Positions 49,486 to 62,451 of a stretch of 64,000 bases of DNA are shown one piece after another. The stretch lies in assembly GCA_019614645.1 (NCBI GenBank), contig JABWDB010000001.1:13061501-13125500 (forward strand), written 5' to 3'. The first letter of the stretch is position 1. Each line of letters starts with the position of its first letter. The stretch is from Stratiolaelaps scimitus (Eukaryota; Arthropoda; Arachnida; Mesostigmata; Laelapidae). The position numbers and the translations under genes are program-made. The notes beneath the pieces were generated by a model. That model saw only the letters and a list, made by a program, of their open reading frames with translations, was not told the origin of the DNA and did no database searches.

Positions 49486-51520
49486 GATGGCCGTCACTTA
49501 ACTGATAATACGGGAAATCCGCACTGCTGTGATTGTACATATTAATGCCGATTTTAACCTTGTAATGTATACCTTACAAATTAACTTTGTGTATAATTAT
49601 ATTAGACATGTATCCATGTAAGGATAATGCCAATAGCTTGGCAGACGCAATTGTGGCATACAATTATTAGGATCATTGAACGTACTGGCGATGAATGTGT
49701 CCATTTGACCTAACCTTAGACGATGAACCTTACTTAAATATTATTCCTTACAAACTCAACATTTCTTTATCTGAAAAGTTAAGCAGTGTAAAAACCGCAC
49801 TTCCATGAATAAATCTCAATGTGAATGAATGAATTGACGACCACTGCAAAAGTGATTTTTACACTGCCGACAATATTATAGATAACAAAATTCCACAACG
49901 AGTAATAATTATAAATGGATAGAGTATGCATACAGTTCTTGGAGTATTGCTGGGCGTCTTGTTTAGATAATATGTCACTACTACGTTACATATTTATTAT
50001 GTTATTTGTAAAATATCTAAATTTTGAAGAGCGGTCCACTTCGTCGTCACTCTCCCCTACGTAATTTGGTTCTCACTATATAATCCTTCCTTGTATTGAA
50101 GCTTTGCATATTCTGACAGTAATGGCAATGGGACGGTGTAGTTCGATTTCATGAGAAGGTTACACCTTGCAAATGATGAAGGCATATGCGTGCAGCACTC
50201 AGAGGCAACAGGCAGAATGAGCAGGAACATTTGCGTCAACGTTAAATAGCTCCCTATTTCACCTGTCAAGTGATGTCTCTTGCACACTCACTGTCCCATT
50301 CACTTAATCCGTTCATATTTTGTCTAGCTATACATTTATCCCATGCGGGCAGATCTGAAGCCACCTGAACTCGCGTCTCTCGCCATTGAGAAAGTCCCTC
50401 GCTACTGTCCCTCGCGGCTCCACCGTCGACTACACCCACGCATCGAGCCCATGCCACAGACAGCTATATGAGATGTTGCACCACACGAGGTATTAACTGC
50501 CTATAAGAGTCGGTAGGACGACGATGAGGAGGATGGAGAGGGCACACCCTTGCAGCTGGCTTTTGGACAGCCTGACGCAGGTCTGAAGATATCCCAACGA
50601 CCAGCACGAACAGCAGCAGTGGCACCACCACCGGTCTGCCTGCCTACCTGCATGCCTGCAGGAACCGGGTTGCGCGACAGAAGGACAGCGGACAACTCTT
50701 AGCGTTTCTTCTCGTCTGGCAACCAGTCAAGCAAGCAACCAAGTATCGGCCAGCGACATGAAATATTACGATGTTATTATTATTATTATTATAATACCCG
50801 AAGGAACCCGAGGCGCGTACAATACCCGTAGCTCTCCCGAGAACACTAAATTGGGGTTAAGTCGCACACTCTGTCTCGCGACATCCGCGACCAAGTTTGA
50901 GCCTTGCAATAAATTATATCAAATCCCGGTGGCCTTTGGCCACTACGACAGTTTTTCGTCGTCGTCGTCTTCTTCTTTGCCTCCGATTGGAGATTTTGGA
51001 GGAGTGGGGTGGCCGACTGCTGTGGGACTAGGAACGAAAAAGGCAAGCGACGTCGACGGACACACGGGCTAAACGATTTTATATAACACCGCAGCGTGAA
51101 CGAGAGCCACAACGAAGCGTGGGGCGGTGACGACGACCACGACGAGGTAGTAGAGGGAGCGACCCATTGCTACGCCTCGGCTGGTGTTGTTGTTGTCGTT
51201 GTTGTTACTAGCTCGTCACCACAACGAGAAGGACCCCGTCGTCAAACTGCCTCCGAAAAATCGCCTCGCAAAATGTTCGATGCAGAATGAGAGGTCTATG
51301 ACCTATGTAAGCCGATGACGACGTGAAGAACCTTAGCAGCGGAGTATAATAGCTGCGGAGGTAATCATAGATTGAACAGTGAGACGGAGGTCTAAAACGG
51401 ACCTCATTGGAATCGTTTCGTCTGAGAAGTCTCGACGGCAGGTAGGACCGGCCACATATGTATATGGCCAATTTTATGGAGGTTGAACGCCGACTACTCG
51501 ATCTATACATCTATGCTATC

Positions 51521-51546
51521 CCTCTCTCTCTCTCTCTCTCTCTCTC
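51521..51546 (+). repeat. (CT)n microsatellite
   Basis: Pure CT run of about 26 bases. Confidence 0.95.
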
Positions 51547-54504
51547 GTTCTCTTGACGACGACTACATGGATCCAGTAGCAAGCTACGGATCTATATATT
51601 TCGCCCATTTATAGGTTATTGCTGAGCAGTACAGGATATACAGGAAGAAGTCATTACACAGCAGGGGCACAACATCGCCACATCGAGCGACTGCGTGACC
51701 AGCGTCGTCGAAGGTCCCTGGGGAACGCCGGGATTTGACACCAGGGTACGACAGTCCGGCCGACCGATAGCGTAGACAAATCCAAATGCGTCCATCCTCT
51801 ACATACACATATATCTATGGCGGGAATGCATCGTACGAGTGAACAGCTAGATACGCGCGTATATAAGCTCTCACAGATGACGTTCAACTTCGCAAAGTAC
51901 GACGATCTATATGGAATTGCACTCGAGCAGACGGACAGGTTAGGCAGTTAAGAGAGGCGAAGCGCAGATGCACACACCGTCAATGATTTTTACCACGAGT
52001 GACACACTACCACAACAAATTTCATTAAATGTCCTGATATGGTGAGACAAACAATATCTCAAGTATAATATGTTTGTGTGTCTACCTGTGTGTGTGTCTA
52101 TCTCTGTGTTCTGTCAAAACAGCCATTCAGAAGGTAAATCAGGAGATTGCGAATCACATTCCCTTCCATGCTGTTGTTCCCGTAGAGTATACACGAGCGT
52201 AAGTGACAACGCTATAACGATTTTGCCATCTCCATCTGCGAACAGCGAACGGCAACAATTACGCCAGAGAACAATTAAACGTGAAACGGGACACCATTTG
52301 CCAACGGGCGATGAGAAGACTTACAGGCAATCCTCGCTACCCGCTAGCGATGCCCTACGCTCGGGGGGGGGGCGGTGGCGGCGGCGCGCTGAAGGCGCAC
52401 GAAGAGATGGGATGGAGATGGGTGATATCGGCATTTGCATTATCGGACAAACCATTTAAAACAGCAAGGCGTTCAAAAAGTCGCCGCCTGCTCGCTACGT
52501 TCGGTTACGGTTTGCGCCCTCTCTCTCTCTCTCTCTCTCCTTCTTTCTCCCTATTCGCATGGGGCTGTTCCACCCACCTGGCCGCCTATCGATATACGCG
52601 TTGCCAAATTCGTTTATGTGTATATTGGTCTGTCGATCGTCCGAGTATAATGCGACACCGCATGTGGCGACGCGCGCTACGTCGAGCCTCTACGATGAGT
52701 GCACGCCCGTGCGCCATTTAGCTATCGGGTCCGTGAGGGACCTTCGTATGCGACCATTATCCGGTTTAAGCCACCACCCCGTTGCAGCGTTGCAGCGGGC
52801 GGCGAAAGCACACTGCACTGTGCAAGTGTCACCACGGCAGCCGCCGTCGTAGACAGCCGCAGTCAGGGGCGGGGTAGGTGACGATGTATCTAAAAACGAT
52901 CCCGTTACCACCACCACCACCACCTCCGCTACCACGAACATTACTACAGCAGCAGCAGCAGCAGCGCTGCGCAAGCGGAGCACACGAATTGGCGCGTCAC
53001 CCACTGAAATATCAACCGACGCATCTGTACTGTTGCCACCGCGGCGACTCATAGAGAATGTCAGCAGAACAGCGGAGGAAGGGGCAAACGTGATGGCAGT
53101 CCGGGATAGAAGAAGGCAGAGAAAGTCGAGGAGGACGAGGAGGCGTTCAGCTGAAATTGTCTCCTCTCGCCGGTCTGCTGCTGCTGCCACTGCTCGTGGA
53201 TAAGGATAGTTTTTCGCAAGGGGAAGGGCGTGGATGGCGACGAGGAGACCCTGAGTTATTTCGGGCCGCGGCGATCAGAGTTATCTGAACTGCAACTGGA
53301 ATGGCGCATTGTACGGGGCGCGGTACGGGGCAGGACGATTAAGGCAAATTTATGGGCGGACATCCCAAAATGGCAGGGGGCACGCCGCATAGGAAAACGC
53401 CTACGGCGAATGGCAGCGCGCAACAATAGTCCGATGAGCCGGCGCGCGCGAATCAGCTGAACAAAATGGACGATATATAGTAAAAGAAAGTTAGTATCAT
53501 GCGAAAAGTCGTCATGCCGCTTAGAGAATAAAGGCACTCATTATACAATATGGCACTTCTCTATTACTGCGTTTTAAGCAAGCTAAAGGAGAACCACGTT
53601 CAACCGGATTTCTGAAGCAACGATTTTCTTTAGATGTACAAAGGGACAGTTGGATATATGAAGGCAATCTCGGCTTTGGGGATGATGGAAAAGTGGGGCC
53701 CCCCTTGATTCAAATATACTATTACGCATATACGGAGGAGGAGGGGGACGTCCAGCAGGTACAATTTTATAGCCCACTAACATTATGCATCAAAGATAAT
53801 TATAATAATTATGACTTAGATATAGAATGTACATCATCTTGTGTTTCTCTTTAAGCAAAACGTGGACTTTATCTCTACTTAATCGCTCATGCTGAGTACG
53901 TAAGCGAGACGAAGACCAGTTAGCAGTTTCGTGGGGGAAAAGTTCTTCATGCCCGCGCGTGATCAACTCGGAAACTCAGGGGTAACCGGGGGGAGGGCGT
54001 TGCTTCCTATATTCTCCCCTATCGAAATGATAACATTACCTCCACGGATATGTTTATTTTATTTGCTGAGAGATTATTGTTACTCTTCTTATCGATAATT
54101 TTTAATATATGGATGAGAAATTTAAATATACAACATGGAGATGCATCGAGAATTGTTTCCAGGAGTCCCGAGACACCCTTTGCTGTAGAATAGTTGAGTT
54201 AGATTATCGAACTAAAAATCTCGTTTTTGTTTCGAAGGGTTGAAACAAACCTTTTAACACTAATGTCGGGTAACGGCCATTCCCGTGGCGCGGTGAGAGC
54301 ATTTCGAAACAGAACAGAAACTTTTTGATTTTCATAAAAGGAGTTCAGTGGGTATTAGAGCAGAACATCGCCCGCGAGTCTTCACGCACCGGGAAGGGCG
54401 AAGAACCGTGCAATTTGTCCGACTGTTCTAGTGTACTTAGTCCCACTGACCTCTGACAAAATACTTTTTGGCCAAATGCTAAATACCGGTGGAGAACATA
54501 CATC

Positions 54505-54507
<3 letters not shown>

Positions 54508-54532
<25 letters not shown>
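54508..54532. repeat. (TA)n microsatellite
   Basis: TA run with a second short run to 54541. Confidence 0.9.
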
Positions 54533-54541
<9 letters not shown>

Positions 54542-57500
54542 GGTTAAACTAGTATTTTTATAATCACCATGATGAGCGTCTCACTATACGGGCTGTCTGC
54601 CTCGAGCGCTGTTCTAGCCGCGAAATTCACGGAGCGATAATCGTTCACTGTCGAAAAGGCCACCAAACTTGGTCCCAGATTAAAAGTCGCCCGAACGAAG
54701 TCACCTATGTATGTATCTCGATAGGTAACCGGGACGCGTCTGCCATGTGTGACTTTCCTCTATCGGGACTCTTTCTCTCAACAGCTGGGAGAACACCGTA
54801 TGCATCAGCCTAATGCACTAATCGTGTTTCGACTAACAATTTTTGCCTAAACTTTCTGCGGTACCGGGTAACACACTTGCGTGGACGTTGCATGAAAGCA
54901 AGGCAAGCCTGCTCTACTGTCAGCATACTAAATCAAACCTATGTGCCCCTGCCGTTCGGCAGAGGCAGGTTAGCAGGCCCAATAAAATGGAAGTCCAAAG
55001 CAGGAACCGAACTCAGTTAGACTCCCACACTCTGGGGAATCTCGAGATTTCCACGGCAGGGCACTACGGAAATAGAGAGAATTCTGTAGCGTAGAACTAA
55101 CTTCGGATATTGGCGCGATGCATGCTATGAGGGCACCCCTGTATCCGATTGCAGGATCACCTCGAGCGCGTCGATAGGGGTAACTATTAAATCCAGCCGA
55201 CGAGACGGAGCGAAAGCAGAACTCAACGTATCTGCTCGATCGTCAACAATATCTAACCCCCTACGGACGTGTGGGGCGATAATGAAAAAGAACACTCCTA
55301 GCTCGTATTTTCCCTACGGGATAGCTGGATTTCCTCTATGGCTAAATTGCTGGCGTTTGGCTTTCCAGAGCGCCCATCGATTACAACCGCTGCAAGCCAC
55401 CGTTTGAACTCCCCCCCGATCAATCAGTACATACATCGTTGCGATAAGAGGAAGTTTACGCTGACAACTCTTGTTGGCTGATGGTCATTGTTAAACATCC
55501 AATTATTCGCACACGATACCCAGCGATGCCGAACACGCTGTAGCATATATCGCACAGGCAATTAATGGACGAAAACAATGGTCGTCAGTGGCGGTTACAG
55601 CCGACTGATTTTTGGCAACGGAAAAGCTAAAAAAATGTGGCGTTATTCAATATAGTGATAAGTGTAAACTTTTGTCGTCTCACGGTCTTAAAGTCTTACA
55701 ATATAATCACAATATTGGTAACAATAATAATGTCGACGATAAGAAAGAAAAATACAACATGAACATTTTTATCTATTTTTGTTTTACGAGAACGTAAGCT
55801 TGTGTATTATTGCAGTTCCATCAATATATCTCACTTGAATTTAGAACTGAATTGAATTATGAGCATTAGGGAACTACGGTAGGAACGTTTCTGAAACAAA
55901 TGGATACTTCTTGGCTACCATTTACTATCAAAATCTCATGTGTATGCCTAATCGTGATCGTCAATTTAAATTTACGCATTTATTTCATCATATGCTCGTG
56001 TCTCTCTTCTCATTCAACAGTAATTTTCATACTATAAGATGAAATGATTATAATAAATATTATCGATCACTTTGTCTCCTGTCTTTGTCAATAATCAATT
56101 CGAACTAAATGCCATCTATGAACATCTCTCGAAAAACATGACGATGTATTACAAAAACAACAAGGATACTATTGTACCCTATTGTACCCTTAGTAAATAC
56201 AAGAAAGCTGACAGATCCCTACAGCTGCATCGGTCTCTCCTCTCTCGCTCTTTCTCTCTGTCGGGGAGCAGTGCAATAACAATGAGTAATTGCACCTGAG
56301 ATGCTGTTTAGACTTCCGAGCTGCTGCGTCTCTCCCCTGAGCTCGGCAGCGAAGGAGGAAGACAGCGACATAGGCAGCAAAGGGGTTGGTTGATGTCTAT
56401 TTTTGTCTCGACTGTAACGCGAAGGGCGTTGCGAGAGTTGGTAGCAATCGTACACCACAGGCAGGGAGAGGCTGCCCCGTCCTAGCTACCCCGAGGGAGG
56501 CGACGGTCAGACCGTCGGCGCCATTAAGATGTAGAGCGACGGTTGTTTGGGAATCGCCACAGTCGGGATCTGTGTGGCAGCGTGCTCACTCACTCACGCA
56601 CTTGGTTGCCTGGTTGGTTGCCTGCTTGCTTGCTTGGGGATTGCGTTCGGTCTGATCTCGAGTTGACAGCAAGGGAGATCTCGAGTCTGATCGTGTGGGG
56701 AACGGGTTTTATGTCCGCGGGTTGTCCCTTTATTGCATTATCCATCTGTGTGCGTATTTACGAGTTCCTCGACGGGCCGACCTGCACAGAACGATCCCTC
56801 CTGCGCTAGCCGTTGAGTGGTGCAACCTTCTTACGAACGTTCGTCGTATTACCTACGGGACGCCTTGTACGCGACTTATGCAGGCCGAGCGCTGAACGCG
56901 GCCGTGGGGCTTCAGGCCGAGACCATATCGTCACAGACAGAGTGACCTGTCCTGCTTCTGTCGCTTCTTCTATATATACGATAGAAGAAGCTTTTCATCT
57001 ACACGTTCGTGAACGTTTACAGCCAACCGCATGGCGCAGCAGAGGTAGCAGGGGCAGCGCAGGTCAGAGAAAAGAGAGAGAGAGAGCTTCTAACGTGAGC
57101 CTTAGCGTGCCAGCCCTTTGGAGCTATTTCGAATCAGGCCGCCTGCCCTGCTGTAGTCTTAGTGAGTGAGAGCTCCACTTAGGGTCGATCCAATTCCTTG
57201 TCAATTTTATTGCTAAATCCTGTTGTCGGCTCTTGGATGGCCGGATCGATGTTGTTGTTGCTGCTGCTGCCGTTGCTGCCACTGGTGTTATTACTGCTTT
57301 TCCTGATACTTCTGCATAGCGCGTGTGTCTGCGTATAGGATTAAACTTTATACGTATCGGGTAGGCGAACGTTAATTCCCCTTTTTCGCTTGGAGGTTTC
57401 CGTCATAGATCACAATGAACATCGGCAGTTAAGATCCTGTGGGGGTAAAACCTAAAGGCTTCACCAGTAGCGAGATAACGCATAGACACTATATGTTGAA

Positions 57501-58500
57501 GTTGCTACGCTTTGATAGCTGTAATTAATTTATGACCGGGGTTACCATACACCTACAGCACCAAACGAGATAATGCGATTTATCTTATCACGCACATTAG
57601 GTCGCTTGTATGCGCATCTTCAATGAAAGGTACAGAAAATCTACTTGCTCCGCTATTGGTGTCAAATAGTACCATCATAGGTTAACAGTGAAATAAAACG
57701 AGGACATGGAAATGTTGGTGACTTTGATAAGAATGCATGTATGTCAGTCCACTGAAAGTTTCAACGGCTACAGGGGGGAACGACCTTCTTTCTAACAGAT
57801 ATCGTTGTCATATTGTCATATTGTCAAATTTTACAGAACTTAGAAGTACAATAGAAAATATACATTCGAATGTGTGTACACAATGTATTCCTTTTTATAA
57901 AACAGCTGCAAACGTTAATTCTAGCTTCGGTCTACCAGTGTTAAGAACATAAAACGAATGTACGTAAATACATGAGTTGCATGTTGGTGTCACTTGGGTA
58001 CGATTGCTCTAATCGGAAGTGGCACTCATAGGTTGAACAAAAAAGCCAACGTCTTTCACTCGAAACGGTATTAAGAAGTTTACGATTAGGGGAAATCGCG
58101 TTCGAGTTTATCCCACGCATATATTTTATATACATACCCCTATCGACATATTTGTATATACCAATCCTGGGGGTAAATGGTTAATAATATAATCTCTATT
58201 CGATAATATAATAATATAATCTCTAATCTCATTCATTGATCCCATCCATTAGCCCTTGAGGTCAATGATTGAAATGATCTTTACTATTCATTACCGCTTT
58301 GTTTGCAATTTATATCCTGTGTTTTAAGCACTTCTTCTTGTTATGTTTACACATTCATCTTCTACGCCACCGACGCCCATATATACTCGGACGCACACAT
58401 TCCAAACTGCCACACTGATGAGAGGGAATCCAGTTTATAAAAGTCGAATAATTTCGAGAGTTCGAATTTCTTTTCTTCTCTTTTTCCTGTCTTGGTTCAG

Positions 58501-58630
58501 CGATCTCCCAAAGGTGCTCTGACATGCCGCGATGTGCCTATTTCTGTAGCGGAGAAGGCCTTCTCGGCGCGTACCCGCCGGCCAGCTCTCAGCCGCTCAG
58601 TGGCACAACCACAGCCGGCGTTACCACCAG
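58501..58630 (+). CDS. candidate exon with strong splice signals, product unknown
   Basis: A long pyrimidine tract runs into CTTGGTTCAG at 58500, and the exon end is ACCAG|GTACGT at 58630/58631, both close to consensus. Two of the three frames are open through the 130 bases: one starts RSPKGALTC, the other ISQRCSDMPRCAYFCSG and contains an ATG at 58524. Either coding or 5' UTR use is possible. GC content is higher than in the flank. No family recognised. Confidence 0.33.
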
Positions 58631-61600
58631 GTACGTAGTGAGGACGTGCTTTCGAAAGCTCGGGAGAGTAGTAGGTAGCAGCGTGGAGTTGGGATTCTCT
58701 CTGACGGTGGTGGTACCGGCAGCATGGATGGTCTGCCTGCCGGCCCGGCTGAAAATTCAATTTAAAGTTCAGCTTAATTATCGCCTTGAAAGTGTACCAC
58801 CACCGTGGCGCTGCAGCCAGCACTCGTACTCACAGCAGCAGCAGCAGTTCCTTCAGTCGTAGGGTCCTTCTCTTTGCAGTCCCTCTCCTCCGTCTGAGAG
58901 AGTAGTAGCTTCTTCATTTGGAGCCGCCCAGGAGTGGATGAAGATTTCTTAATACGTTCCCCTCCTTTCTTTTGCCTCTGTTTCCTAGCTCCCTGTTTCC
59001 ACAGTGGTATACCTCCTTTTCCCTTTATTCTCCTCCTTCTCGTCGTCCTTTTCTCTCCTTCCGCCTCCATTGTCGTCCTCGGCTGCTTCTGGGTCTCTGC
59101 TGTTCTCATTCTCCTCTTGGTGTCTGTGTGTGTCTCCTTGATGTTTTCCACTTCTCCGGCGCCTCTCCATGCTCGGTCCTAGCACGAGTCCTCTAGCAGC
59201 GGCGGTGGCGGCGGCGGCAGCAGTAGCGGTAACAGTCTGGTCTGAAGTTTTCGTTTCGTACTTATTCTTTCCTGCACTGTGAGAATTGAATTGTATTTAT
59301 GCGCCACGGCGCGGTCGTGAGCGGCAAAGGCAACTAGCGGCAGCTACAACCTGCCAGCCGACCGCATAGTAGCACTTCCTTTTTCCAAGCCACCCTCTAC
59401 CCCGCTCCTACTTCGCCTTCGTTTTCTTCGAACTGACTTCTGGCCGCCACCGCCGTCTCTGTCGCCACCGTCTTGAGATTCTCTGAAAAGCCGAGATCTC
59501 TCTTGCTCTCTATCTCCCTTTGTCTCTGGTAAGTCGGATCAGGCCACATAGGCGGGAAGGGGGCACAGCTCTGCAACAGCAGGCCCCCGAATCCCTCATC
59601 GGGACTGAGGCAGGGAGGGGCGATGCTACAGGATCGGTAGAATGGGGCGAGACTGACTCCTCGGACTTGGCCGTTGCGAAGCCACAGATGAGGAACGCGG
59701 ACGACGACGACGACGACGAGGACAAGACTAGAGACAGAGCGAGAGGGATGGGAGAGATAGACAGAGCTCTCAAGAAGGAGGATCGCGGAACGAACACAGG
59801 AACGCGGGCCGTGGAGCGCCAGTTGGGTTGTATTATATACAAAAAGTGGATTAATTGCTACTTAACAATTTGCACTCTAATGAAAAGGAAAAGGAGGAGA
59901 AGGACGACGAAGACGACAGGAGAACGAGACTCACGGGAGATGAGCGCAAGGGAAGAAGCAACAGCAAAAAGAGATAGGAGATAGTCGTATTGAAAAGTAT
60001 TTATCTAAGCAGGACGAAGAAAATACACGAACACTCTCTGGAGTCTATTGTGGATGGGATGGCGGGGCTTGAAGTCTAGGAGGTTGTGGTTTCGAGTACG
60101 AAGATGGAACAGCCAGTGTCGTTGCGCAGATAGCACGAACGCGAATTGAATGATCATTGTTTTTTAGGTGAATTTTGATTTATGAAAAACGCGCACTGAT
60201 TTACTTTATTCGCAATGGCAAATTCCAATGCAACGAACGTCAGCAGAATCCCTACAAAATACAATGACCGCCAATGAATACGGTAACCAATAAGACGATG
60301 CGCTCATAAAAACTCTATGGATGGAGGTTGAGCGATTTCGTTAATCGTTGTCTATTGCGGATTATTGATTACGTTCCCTTCTATCACATTAATGTTACCT
60401 TTTTAACATTAGAAAAAAAAAACTAGAAAATGATTTGATCCCACTTCTGATTCAATTATGAACCAGATATTTTTTTCAATATATTTTTCTTCTATCCGCA
60501 CCAGCCTTGCATACCCCACCCCTATATTCTGTGATTAGAAGGGTCTCGTCTAACCTGAAGTAAATCATATGTCTATGTGGGTTCGTTTGTTTCGATATAT
60601 GCCACATGACAAAGTGTATTTAAATAAAAAATAATACAATATCACATTCAACAAATCTGTTGCATTCACCACCCAGAGCTACGATATAGGTGGTGTTCCT
60701 ACTCATCGTTGATTCATATACGCCAGGGGCTAGCACGTACGTGGGTCGCCGCAACACTATAGCAACGTGTGGATCTCATCGCTCAGATTGAAGTAATCGA
60801 AGGCGTAATTAAAAGCAATCCAAAAATTCGTCGTTGTCGAAGGCGAATCATTTTATTGCGCCTACAGGGGAAGCGAGCCCCCATCGGCGAAGACGAACGC
60901 ACGAAGGCCGCGAGCGGAGTTACTTGAACTTGAAATGGGTCACCTCCCTCGAGTGGCTCCCCTTACTAGAGTGTTCTTCACGCTTACTCAGCTCGGAGGG
61001 GTCATGGCTAGGGGTGGGAGAGCCCAGAGAAGTCTGCCCTACTGCTGCGAACTCGGGCGATAGCCAGGACGCAGTTAGCCTCCAGGCGCTTTGTTGGCGA
61101 GACAGGAGACCTGGCTGCTCCCTTCGTTTCGCTACACTTCTACACTTACTGCTACCTGGGGGAACGCTCGCTGAGCATCGTCGGGGGATAGATGGCCATA
61201 TTTCATCCAGTCTCATTGCTGCGTACAACTAGTAATCCGGGATTATCTACCAGCACCGCTGCTTGCTACTGCTAACCCCCCCCCCCCCGCCCGTCCAACA
61301 GCAAAGCGGACAGACCGAACGGAGCGAGATGGAGATATTTTACGAATTTATCTGCCGTGTTTAACTTGTACCGGGGAAATCGCTTGGGCAGAAGGACGAG
61401 AGAAGGGAAGTTGATATAGAGGGAGACGTTCCCAAAGGCACACAACTGCGGGGGACAACGAGCAGTGCGATATTTTGTCTATGTACGGTAGCTTAGATTA
61501 CGAATGTACAACATGGCATCATCCTTTGCCGAGAATTGCCGGAAAGAAGCCGAAATGAGAACGAATGATTTACAGATCACCGTGCTCACATTGTTAGAAC

Positions 61601-62414
61601 GATGCCCAGTGGAGTTGATGACACCGAGTGAAAAGTGCTCAATCTTACTAACTTTGCTAGATGTAAATAAGGAACGTGGACAACAGAACGATTATGCTAA
61701 TAAATACTCACTTGATTTGCAAGTTCTTACTCGGCAGCCTTGAGCTCGTTGAGCCGTCCGCGGTGTTGGTCAAATACGAGAAGCCCTATCACATCGAAAT
61801 GTTTCTGGAAATGTCGAAAAAAAAAAACATAACATTATTAAGGCTTAGCATTATTAGTGCGTTCCGATTTAGCTTCCCCCCTCGGATTGCCATGAGGTAC
61901 TAGGCAGGATGTCATGTTGAGCTGAGATGATTTTATTGAGGATATCTATTGAAATGGCGTATTTCAATGGTTATCTATGAATTTGCTTGGTGTATCTTAC
62001 TATTTTCTAGACCTCACTGTTCTAGAGCTTCCACGCGGGTTTAGTGGGTTTGTGAGTCCTACACTAGCGCTGTTTTAAGATGGAAAAAAGTTCGGAGCAA
62101 CATTTAAATTTGATTATGTACATCGATTAAAAATTAAACAAATTTGGTCGGTTGAGTACTTTGTATGACCATGATGTTAACTTAATTAATAAATATATTT
62201 TCATTATTTATTCTTTAACTGGAAAGTTAGATTCGAGCGAATAGATCGCCTACACCAGTCAGTCCTCTATGACAAAACTCCAGGCTCCAAGCATTTGGAA
62301 ACGTATGACAGAGCAAGTCTTTTCTTTACTAAGTCACCTTTATGGACGGTATTGACAGACTGTCACCTTATGTACAAGCTCTTCATAGCTCACGGAAATA
62401 CTCTCTCTCTCTGT

Positions 62415-62451
<37 letters not shown>

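Larger units (their letters stand above)
49486..58500. other. spacer/intron-like region without identified gene
   Basis: AT-rich at 49.5-50.3 kb and 53.5-56.0 kb; GC-rich at 52.3-53.5 and 56.3-57.2 kb. (CT)n lies at 51521-51546 and 52521-52538, (TA)n at 54508-54532. An imperfect duplication of an AATATAATCTCTA block lies at 58187-58230. No domain-bearing frame found. Confidence 0.4.

Noticed and set aside
59520..59984. 154-codon plus-strand frame
   Set aside because: Dominated by Asp, Arg and Lys runs from GAC/AGG triplet repeats and contains a strong donor at 59529; not convincing as a protein.
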